The notes beneath the pieces were generated by a model. That model had not been told where the DNA came from and did not search any database. It saw only the letters and a list, made by a program, of their open reading frames with translations. The position numbers and the translations under genes are program-made. From positions 124,001 to 188,000 of the forward strand of contig JAHQIW010007345.1 in the NCBI GenBank assembly GCA_019055375.1: 64,000 bases of DNA, read 5' to 3'. Each line of letters begins with the position of its first letter. Within the stretch, counting starts at the first letter, position 1. The stretch is from Parelaphostrongylus tenuis. Its lineage: Eukaryota > Nematoda > Chromadorea > Rhabditida > Metastrongylidae. Shown here one piece after another: positions 56,406-64,000 of the stretch.

Positions 56406-57050
56406 CATCTTCTATTTGGAGCCTTTATTTGATTTCTCGTCTTAAGATTTTTAGCATTGGGAAGTGAAAGGGTTATCAAGTCATATGTGAGTTCGAGATT
56501 CTCGGACAAACATTGATTCGTTGGCAACCTTCATGTGGCTACCCTGACTCTTCTTTCACTTGCTTCCTTGCCGTCTTTTGATCGACATTTCTAGAGGTAA
56601 TCAGAACCAGTTATTGATTTTATTCCGTCTCAACGATCTGTTCCTTGCCTTGTCTCCTCATTGATTTTGTCGACAAATTCGTAATGTGTTACCTTCATAG
56701 AGGTCACGTGCATTCTGGATGTTTTGTCACGTATGCACAGATTGCGATACATGAGTGAATTGTTTGGCTCAATTTTTTTGCCCTGTAAAACCTGTCCTTT
56801 CTTTTTCTTCTCAAGATTTGCCTTTCAAAACAGAATAAAAAGACCGCATAGGGCAATAGAGCGCTAATCTCGAGAAACCGGTTCGCCGTGCCATTACTGA
56901 TTAGTAATCTTATCTGTCACCTGTCGTCCCGCTGATCGCCTAATGACTCGAACGGGTACCAGCAAAACAACTTCCATTTTTCCCTCTTGCATGTAAGAGT
57001 GAATCGGTGGGTCCTCGTGATTGTAAGGATCCCTGAGTGAAGTTCTTTTT

Positions 57051-57917
57051 GGTTACAAGGGAGCAAATAAATATTCGACCTCATTCGCTGTACTAGAAGT
57101 TTTCATTAGGACTGTTAGTGATCATTCGAAAGCCTGTATCTCTGGGTAACGCGAGATATGTAGTGCGCAAAAATGTTCCACATGACTATGCCTTTTTTTT
57201 ATTCTTAACACGGTCATATATGGATAATATTCCTTCCTTAGACTGCTGGTACTCTTTCGATAGCACAAGTCTCGAATAGCTTAGGAAGTGCTTGCTCTCA
57301 GGAAAGTCCCTTTTGGTAGCGCTGTAAGAGATAGAAAACGTTTGTCTTCTATACCTAGCCGGGTATAGCGCTTTCTTCAGACTATTAGCAATCATTCGAT
57401 AGCGAAAGATACAAGGATTCTAACGCTGTGCTTATTTTCTCAAAAGATCGTTTCACTGCAGTGTAGCACGGAAAATAAGATTGAGATTCGCATATTTGGC
57501 GCATTTTCTTGCCGGCTAATCTACGGGCTGGGGAGGGGGGAGAGCGGGGCGGCCCATGGATGCCCCTAGCCGTTAGATATGTGGGTTGCAACTTGTTATT
57601 TAATCGGGATTTTTTTTTCTCCGCTTTGAAAGAATCTCCATATAAAATGATTGACTCCGATATTACGAGATTTTCTCTACACGTTCATATGCCTTTCTTG
57701 CTTTCAGTGGATTATACGCATGATAAAAATGAAGTCAAGCGGCGGACGTGAATCATAATTTTATTTGTATGCTACAGCGTTGTAAAAGGATCTTCTCGAG
57801 AATCGGCCACGAACCGCGTTAGCTAGAGATTTAAGCTTTCGAATGATTACTAGCACTCTTATGAAAAATTCTTATCCAGCGAACAAGGTCTGATAATCAC
57901 TTATTCCTTTGTAACCG
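57051..57917. mobile_element. FB1 foldback element, full copy
   Basis: GGTTACAAGGGAGCAAATAA at the left pairs with TTATTCCTTTGTAACC at the right. The arms carry CATTCGAAAGCCTGTATCTC and AGATTTAAGCTTTCGAATGA. The centre differs from other copies and includes a GGGGAGGGGGGAG tract. Confidence 0.7.
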
Positions 57918-58234
57918 AAATGAATCGTGAGCAGATCTTCTAGGCTTTTCATGAAGAATAGCACCATCGCGTTAGTGGTTTTCCTCTGATGCGTTTGAGC
58001 CCTTAATAAAAAAAGGCCTTTGCGCTGATCTCGAAAGATTACTGAGTAAATTTTGATTCTTGATTTTGTTTTTAAATTTTGATTTTTTTTTAATTTTTTT
58101 ATTTCTAATTTATTTTCTATCACTAAGTTTTGATTTTTGATTAAATTGAGATGACTTTGAAGCTGAGGTTGGTTTTCTTAAGACTGTTCATAGAGCGCTG
58201 GAGTAGCGAAAAGGAAATTACGTTTAACTTTCTC

Positions 58235-58266
58235 TAGGCTTAGGCTGCTTAGGCTTGGGCTTCATA
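58235..58266 (+). repeat. Interstitial telomere-like repeat
   Basis: CTAGGCTTAGGCTGCTTAGG continuing CTTGGGCTTC contains about four TTAGGC-type units, matching the nematode telomere repeat. Confidence 0.55.
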
Positions 58267-58995
58267 TCGGGTTTATCGGGCAATATAAGGTAAGAGTAGA
58301 CGTATAAGCTCACAGAACGATAGAATAAGGTTTCTCCTACAATTGTAAGACGAAAAGTCTTGAAAATTCTTCAAAACGGAGAAAAAATTTTCCAAGAAAC
58401 GAATTACGCGCGTCGCGTTAATGCGCGCCAAGTGTGGAAAGTCAATTTTGTTTTCACTGGTACAGCACATTAAGAAGGTTTTTCTATAGATCAAATGGAT
58501 TGTTAGAATTGCCGAGATTTAAGCTATCGAATGACAACTAAAAGTCTAAAAACAGCGAGAATGGCATTCTCCTTCCAGGGTTCAAAAATGGGTCCAGATA
58601 ACGGAATGGGCGTAAGGTCGCGCTCCAGTGATAAATTCCATTGAAGGGTTAGGTTTGCCGTGGGTCATGGGTCACGCCATCGCTTATGTCAAGCGTTGAT
58701 CAAAGTGGAATGTAGAAATAAGTCAACCCTAGATGCGCGGCATTTTCGTGCTGGAGCTTTCCCACGCAGCTACAAGAATCTACGACCTCTATGGATCAGA
58801 AGACAATCCACTCACCCACCTTCCAGGTAGGATGCTCTCAGGATATCAGCGGTTCCTCTGCAGCATCGACGAATCGAATAACTACTTGACCGCCGACTGG
58901 TCGAAAACGATTCGTCAGGAAGAGTTCTTGTGCTCCCAAGGCTGATATACCTTCTAGTAAAAGTTCCTGACATTTCTGATGAGGAAGACAAATCA

Positions 58996-59240
58996 TTTTT
59001 GTAACAAACTAGCCGTTTTGACCGGTCGACTTCCACGGACCCACGACTCCACCCCTTCTGCCCCGATCAGTGTCCGACTACAGTACCCCTTTTCGCTGCA
59101 AGATTTGCTGCCGTATTTTGGACTAATTCGCGTGCGGTCTTGCAACGAAAAGTAGTACTGTAGTAGGCGACTAGTCGCGACAGAGGAGATGGCGTCGCTC
59201 TCACGCTGACGGACACGCCGCGGAAGTGAACCGGTTAACA
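58996..59240. mobile_element. Small palindromic element (CCGGTTRAC ends)
   Basis: GACCGGTCGACTTCCACGGA at the left pairs with CGCGGAAGTGAACCGGTT at the right. The middle has paired blocks (GACTACAGTACCCCTTTTCG with CGAAAAGTAGTACTGTAGTA). A second copy is at 63495-63740. Confidence 0.65.
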
Positions 59241-59530
59241 TAGCATTCTATTTTATTGCACAAGAAAGTGTACCTATCGATGAGGGCCGTTGCCGACTGG
59301 GTTGCTCGGGATGACAAGCGCTCCACAGGCAAGAGACCACCGACCCAATTTTCTGATTTCTTCACGGGAGGCTTAGAGGAAAGATATGATGCTCAACAAC
59401 TCCCTAGAGCGAGGAAGACTCACTGGGCTGCTTTAGAGAAGACGGAAGCGTTGCTGGTGCCCTCTCGAGGCCCTCGACGATTAACGGGACGACAGGTGAT
59501 GCACCAGAAGTGCCCAAGGATAGGGTCGAA
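59225..59530 (+). pseudogene. RTE-type LINE reverse transcriptase, C-terminal remnant
   Basis: One frame stays open: AVADWVARDDKRSTGKRPPT, QFSDFFTGGLEERYDAQQLP, RARKTHWAALEKTEALLVPS. This is the conserved end of nematode RTE-like retrotransposons ([20 protein letters not shown]...RA...HWA). 5'-truncated, so not functional. Confidence 0.75.
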
Positions 59531-60068
59531 CTTGCGCTTTCTTATCACCTCTCTTCTTGGCACACTTCATCACTAGCCACTACGCTGCCCCGTCCTCAAA
59601 AAATCGGTATTGTTATTCGTCTTATAAGCCTGGAAGAACCAGCATTATGTGTTTAAGCGTGATGACGACCTGAGGAAACCCCGGCTAGGGTTATCTCAGT
59701 AGTACAGGGAACAAAAGCGCTAAACCAGCACAGTTTTTATCTGCTGGGGCTCGCGTTGTCAGTAAAGACGAGGGCCATTCAAGTTTTTGGCGCCGTGATT
59801 GTCGAAATAGGATTATGTTTCACTTTGGGATCATCGTTCTATAGTTCCTAGCCCAAATTACTTTTTAAATCGCGCTATATTTTATTATAAATGGAAAAAT
59901 CTATTGTATTACAATTTGGTACTTTTCCGCCATCTCAACCCTGTTTGAGGCCTTCGGTAAAAACGTTTTTTCAGCTTTAATTTGATTTGTAAGTAGCCAT
60001 TCGATAGCGCAAATCAAATGAATTTGAATGGTATGTTTTACTTCTCAAATGGCTTGTTTTTTATGCTG

Positions 60069-60396
60069 TAACTGTCGAAAGCGCATGTGGCGCAGTGATT
60101 AGAGGTGCTCTGCGTCGCACAAGAGGTCAATGGTTCGATCTCGCGCTCATGGCTCACCAAGCCATCCATCCCTCCGGGGTCGGTAAATTGGTACCAGACA
60201 GGTCTCAGACTTGTCTGGGAGGATAAGCAGCACTGACTCGGTTCAGCGGGAGGCCACCGCGAGTCATTGTAAAGGCCAGATGTGCATTCAATCACCTCAA
60301 ACGAAGTTAAAAATTGAAGTCGACTGCATGGCGCATCCCTCAGGGATTGATCAACACCGAGAGATTTATCCTTTTATCTTATCCTAACTGTCGAAA
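60069..60396 (+). mobile_element. tRNA-derived SINE (family A) with 12-bp target duplication
   Basis: TAACTGTCGAAA at 60069-60080 and 60385-60396 encloses a full unit: CATGTGGCGCAGTGATTAGA, CAATGGTTCGATCTCGCGCT, TCCGGGGTCGGTAAATTGGT, GAGTCATTGTAAAGGCCAGA and a GAGATTTATCC tail. Confidence 0.9.
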
Positions 60397-60860
60397 AAAA
60401 AATCGTTTTACAGTCAAGCATTTTTCACCGGATACAAGTTTTTTTACGATTAAATTTTGCTCATCAAATAGAACAAATCTTATCGATTTCGGTGGTACAT
60501 TTGGTTTTGAAAAGGACTTCTTAGAGCTCTGTAACGCTCGAAGGAAGAGTCGGTTTCACACATCCAAATCAATGCTGATATCCGCACCCATTTGAAGAGG
60601 AAGAACAACTTTTTATGGTCCTTTCCCAATTTGTTTTCACGCAGATATAATTTCTTAGTCTGTCCAGATCCTCGTCCGCTAGCACCTGCAAGCTTTTTGT
60701 CGTCTTCTTATCATGATTAAATCGCTCAATGGACTCGTCGCTTTCCGAGTAAACCCATATTTCGAAAGGGTTTCTAAACCCCAATCTCTAAAAGGTCTCG
60801 GTGTACATGTGTGTTAAGGTGGCGCTCAAACGCACTCTTGCTTCTTCATTCGTACGTAAA

Positions 60861-63295
60861 ATGGTCTCCTCAACGGAGCTGTCACCTCTAGAGAAAGCAA
60901 AGAGACAGGTATGGCTCTAATAGAGATTGCGGGTTTTGCTTATATGTACCTAAACAATTTTTTTTTTGGTTCTTTTCTGTTCAAGAGGACTTTTCTGTTA
61001 CAAATAAACATTCGACCTCATTCGCTGTACAAGAATATTTCGTAGGAATGTTAGTAATCACTCGAAAGCTCAAATCTCTAGCTAGAGCTTTTTGTGGTTG
61101 GTTCCCGAAAATACCATTTCATGGCGCTCTAAAAATCAAAATAAGATTATCTTTCACATGCGCATATTTCTCGCTGTGCAGAGCTCTTTTTCTAGGCTAT
61201 CAGTAATCATTCGACAGTGTAGGGTTCAAGGATATCGACGCTGTGCTTATTTTCGGGAAAGACCGCTTCTCTGCAGTGCAGCAGTGAAAATAAGTTTCAA
61301 ATTCACATACGCGGGCAAAGGGTTTTTAGCTTTTCTTTCTACGACGTGAGAGGAGGCGAGACGCAGGACGGATGTGGCCCGTTTCAACACGCCGGTAAAC
61401 CGATCGGCCCTCCTGCGGGCCATAGGAGCGTGCGACTCATGTTATTAAATTCGAAACAAAATCTCGAAACTCTTTGAACGTCTGACTCAGGATTTTCTCC
61501 ACACGTTCGCGTGCTTTTGGTGCTTCCTCCGAAGCAATAGCTGAATTGCGAAGCCGATGTGAAACATACTTTTATTTTGAATGCTACAGCATTATAAGAG
61601 GTTTTTCTGAAAAACCAGCCACGCATGGCTATAGCCAGAGATTTGTGCTTTCGAATGATTACTAGCACTCCCATGGAAAATTCTTGTACGGCGAATGAGG
61701 TCTAATATTCATTTGTTTCCGGGTAACCTAAGAGAACCGTTTTTGGTCATAAATGTATCTGTTTGCTTCTCATACAATCTGAATGTGGAGATACAGCAAA
61801 GAGAGCAGAGAGCAACATGTCCTTATAATCTTCTCACTGTAGTTTATTACAGTAGTTTTACTTTCATCGTTTGTGCAAGTGTTATGGCGTCATACTTACA
61901 TATTCAATAATACTGTGTAATGTTGAAAACCTTGAACCTCAGCCGGTACTTGAGCAACGTTTTTGTCCTACCGCGGGCGCATGTTACCACTACGCCACGG
62001 AGCCTCTGCTCTGCTACCCCTCTTTCTTCGTTTTGCATACCAATAAGCGCCCTCTTTTTATTGTTTCGAAACTCTTATGCGCGTATGATGTACTTTTTCG
62101 TTTATTGCTTTGTAGTTTCTAGAAAGAGTGGAAGGAAAGCGATCGTCTCGGTAGTGTAGTGGTAGCACGCGCTCGCGGTAGGATGAAACTCTGGTTCAAG
62201 TCCCAACCAGGGTGGAATATTTTGCACAGCATTCAGTGCCTTAGATGTATATTTGTAACATCATACTATTGCTAAAAAGCAGCAAAAATAAAGAAATCAT
62301 CAGATTGTGATGATCACATAACATATTTTAAACCTTTATGAGATCCGATAGGGCACTTATACAGTACTATACGGGCTCGTTTCGTCCTTACAGGCTCATC
62401 CGTAGCACTGTTCCTTTCGTTTGAGCCGATCCCTTGGGAATAAACCTCCTATTTATGAAGGAATCGACGCCGAATAACAAATCCCGCAAGTGAGGTGATA
62501 ATATCCGCGACATTGCAGTGACCAACAATCGAGCTCGTGGCTGGTAAAAAGGTAGTTATCTGGCGTCGATCCATTTACAAGTAGGGGTATATTCCCAAGG
62601 GATCGGTTGAATTAAAACTGTGCTACCGATGAGCCTACAAAGGCGAAACGAGCCCGTGTAGTACTGTGCAGTACCTACCAGAGCTCACGAAAGGCTCAAA
62701 ACATGTCATTTGATTATCAGATTATTATTGTTTTTGAGCGAAGGCATAAAAAACAGTCAAATGAAGAGGTATGATTCTTTAGATTATCTTTTTTAGTTTT
62801 GCTTATCTGATAGTTTCAGGCTGCATACGTTTGTGCAGAGACGAATATCACAAGCGGTTGTCGGCTTGGTGTTGGCTCTGGTTCGACTGTAAAGTAAGTT
62901 AGTTTTATCTTTAGAATATACACGATGGTTCCATCCTCAATTCGGTTCCATCCTTAATTCAAGGCTCACCAAGCTTTTCTGATGCCAGACTTCTATGGGA
63001 GGATTGCAGCACTGACTTAGTACATCGATAGGTCACCAGGAGTTATTGTAAACGCCAGATATGCATTCAGGTCACCTCAGACGATGCTGCGAATCAAGTT
63101 GAATGCATAGCGCATCCCTCACAAAATTGATCAATGCTAAGAGCTTTATGCTTTATCCTTTCAATCCTGTATAGGTGTAATTCATGCTTTTTGTTTCTTT
63201 CCTTTTCTATTTGTAGATATCTCGTCGAGTACTTGGAATCCGCAGTTAAGTCTGGAAAGTTGCAAAATATTGTCTGTGTACCGACAAGTTTCTTG
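60861..63295 (+). CDS. rpia-1: Ribose-5-phosphate isomerase A, first three exons (partial)
   Basis: Interconverts ribose 5-phosphate and ribulose 5-phosphate in the non-oxidative pentose phosphate pathway; cytosolic (family knowledge). Exons: 60861-60908, 62820-62893 and 63217-63295, with phases that join. The start MVSSTELSPLEKAKRQ is followed by AAYVCAETNITSGCRLGVGS with GSTV (the phosphate-binding GxGSGST loop of RpiA) and YLVEYLESAV ... NIVCVPTSF (the RpiA VCVPTS strand). The start is the only ATG giving the usual short N terminus before LSPLEKAK. About 67 of an expected 220-250 residues are visible; the last exon ends at a GTAAG donor and no further exon was recognised before the window ends. 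The first intron holds an FB1 element, a SINE and a palindromic hammerhead element. Confidence 0.9.
60997..61730. mobile_element. FB1 foldback element in rpia-1 intron 1
   Basis: TTACAAATAAACATTCGACC at the left pairs with AGGTCTAATATTCATTTGTT at the right. Arms include AATCACTCGAAAGCTCAAAT and GATTTGTGCTTTCGAATGAT. Confidence 0.7.
61935..62015 (-). repeat. tRNA-like SINE (family B), minus
   Basis: CAGCCGGTACTTGAGCAACG (B box in reverse, decayed), CGCGGGCGCATGTTACCACT and ACGCCACGGAGC. Confidence 0.5.
62143..62255 (+). repeat. tRNA-like SINE (family B), plus
   Basis: CGGTAGTGTAGTGGTAGCAC (A box), CTGGTTCAAGTCCCAACCAG (good B box), then TATTTTGCACAGCATTCAGT. It has good pol III promoter boxes, but the outer arms do not pair, so it is not a tRNA gene. 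Confidence 0.6.
62362..62410 (-). ncRNA. Hammerhead-like motif, third lineage (U4 changed)
   Basis: Minus: CAGUGCUA, CGGAUGA, stem II GCCU-GUAA-GGAC (one mismatch), GAAA, CGAGCCCGUA, UAGUACUG. Stem I is a full 8-bp helix (one G-U). The core U after the first C is G, which should reduce or abolish cleavage. Confidence 0.6.
62618..62666 (+). ncRNA. Hammerhead-like motif, third lineage, right arm
   Basis: CUGUGCUA, CCGAUGA, stem II GCCU-ACAA-AGGC (perfect), GAAA, CGAGCCCGUG, UAGUACUG. The core U is C and the triplet is GUG, two changes expected to stop cleavage. Confidence 0.55.
62940..63165 (+). mobile_element. tRNA-derived SINE (family A), 5'-truncated
   Basis: Lacks the tRNA head. Keeps GGCTCACCAAGC, GGAGGATTGCAGCACTGACT, ATTGTAAACGCCAGATATGC and a GAGCTTTATGC tail. 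Lies in rpia-1 intron 2. Confidence 0.65.
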
Positions 63296-63494
63296 GTAAG
63301 TCTTGCTAATATTTTCCTTTTCTAGTAGTCATTTCATTATAGTTTTCCCTCTTCTTAAGAACTGTCCTTTTATGTAAGCTTGCGAGAGATCAGTATATCT
63401 TTTTCAAAATCGATGTCACCATTTCGGCTACTTCAACTTCTTCGAATCGGTTTGTCTTATCTAAGACTTCTTCAGAGTTGCTTTATCAGGAAAG

Positions 63495-63740
63495 TCCTCA
63501 ATGACTGACTTCCGCGGACCCAAACTGGACGTGTCCGTCAGCGTCGGAACAACTCTATCTCCTCTGCCCAGTACTGATCTTAAGATCGCACGCGAATCCG
63601 TTCAAGACTTAGCTCCGTGTCTTGCAACGAAAAGTAGTACTGTAGTCGGCGACTAATCTGGGCACAGTAGGTGGAGTTGTTCCCACACTGGTGGACACTT
63701 CAAGTTTTAGTCCACGGAAGTCAACCGGTTAATCTGACAA
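63495..63740. mobile_element. Small palindromic element (second copy)
   Basis: GACTTCCGCGGACCCAAACT at the left, AGTCCACGGAAGTCAACCGG at the right, with internal GGACGTGTCCGTCAGCGTCG and CGAAAAGTAGTACTGTAGTC blocks shared with 58996-59240. It lies downstream of the last visible rpia-1 exon. Confidence 0.6.
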
Positions 63741-64000
63741 AACGACTCAGAAAAAGGCGAGGCTGACAAAATGTCAGCCACCGATTTTGAAGAAAATACC
63801 GACCTCACGTAGGCGTTATACGAAAAGATTTTTCCTGAGATGTTATTAGCTTTTTATTCTACATGCCGATATTTAGTGAAAGTCGGTCTTTTGACTCTTC
63901 TATCATACTTATATTTGTTCAATTGCAAACTTGCGAATTGTTTAGCAGACCTCAATGAATTCTTCCTACAGTCCAACCAGTAATCAAATTACTACTAAAG

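Larger units (their letters stand above)
52360..60860. other. Intergenic region between pat-3 and rpia-1
   Basis: No conserved gene recognised in 8.5 kb. It contains an RTE-like 5' segment (about 53020-53375) and minus-strand RTE tails (53350-53560; 56920-57010), a family B SINE (53870-53985), a CT microsatellite (54160-54202), two hammerhead units (54545-55195), degenerate telomere-like repeats (55630-55750; 58235-58265), an inverted family C SINE (56150-56405), an FB1 element (57051-57917), a small palindromic element (58996-59240), an RTE remnant (59225-59530) and a family A SINE (60069-60396). A short frame ending at a donor (about 52870-52950) is unassigned. Confidence 0.6.
62340..62700. 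mobile_element. Palindromic element with two degenerate hammerheads
   Basis: The arms 62350-62480 and 62565-62700 are reverse complements: CGTAGCACTGTTCC with ACTGTGCTACCG, and GATCCCTTGGGAATA with TATTCCCAAGGGATC. Each arm has an outward-reading hammerhead-like motif. It sits in rpia-1 intron 1 and resembles the architecture at 41160-41612 with a different sequence. Confidence 0.65.

Noticed and set aside
60569..60784. 71-codon minus frame (SLQVLADEDLDRLRNYICVK)
   Set aside because: Looks somewhat coding-like but has no recognised domain, no clear splice sites and sits immediately upstream of rpia-1 on the other strand.
62143..62220. Possible tRNA gene
   Set aside because: A and B boxes are present, but the acceptor stem does not close and the sequence continues into the family B SINE tail.

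Overview
The window looks like nuclear DNA of a clade V parasitic nematode, most likely a strongylid such as a hookworm (genus not certain). The genes have many short exons with TTTCAG-type acceptors, long introns packed with repeats, and one start codon sits 3 bases after a TTTTTTTCAG, as at a spliced-leader acceptor. There are no bacterial operons, rRNA genes, CRISPR arrays or convincing functional tRNA genes.

Four conserved genes can be rebuilt exon by exon. (1) 5960-12829, minus: a TMEM165/Gdt1 Golgi cation transporter, six exons, complete except for the N-terminal exon(s). (2) 20882-28166, plus: the splicing factor CWC25 with a very large Arg/Ser-rich exon, missing its first exon(s). (3) 37538-52359, plus: a complete integrin beta subunit orthologous to C. 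elegans pat-3, 21 exons and about 812 residues, with one apparent single-base insertion. (4) 60861 to at least 63295, plus: the first three exons of ribose-5-phosphate isomerase A (rpia-1), running off the right end. From memory, the C. elegans pat-3, rpia-1 and TMEM165 orthologs all lie on chromosome III, so this fits a conserved chromosome III segment.

Everything else, about 5-9 kb between genes and inside most introns, is repeats: three tRNA-derived SINE families (two copies with 12-bp target duplications), a large family of long-arm palindromic foldback elements, small palindromic elements, and remains of RTE-type LINEs, a mariner transposon and a Penelope-like element (PLE).

The most striking content is a set of sequences that fold as type I hammerhead ribozymes. 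At least thirteen are present, in four sequence lineages, and several have an intact core (CUGANGA, a short stem II, GAAA, a tiny stem III, GUA cleavage site and a 6-bp stem I). Most lie in ~300-bp retroposon-like units that occur singly with target duplications or as inverted dimers. Two lie on the sense strand of introns, one in CWC25 and one in pat-3. A PLE remnant in the same window suggests a possible source of the mobilising reverse transcriptase. Ribozyme calls rest on hand folding; none has been tested.
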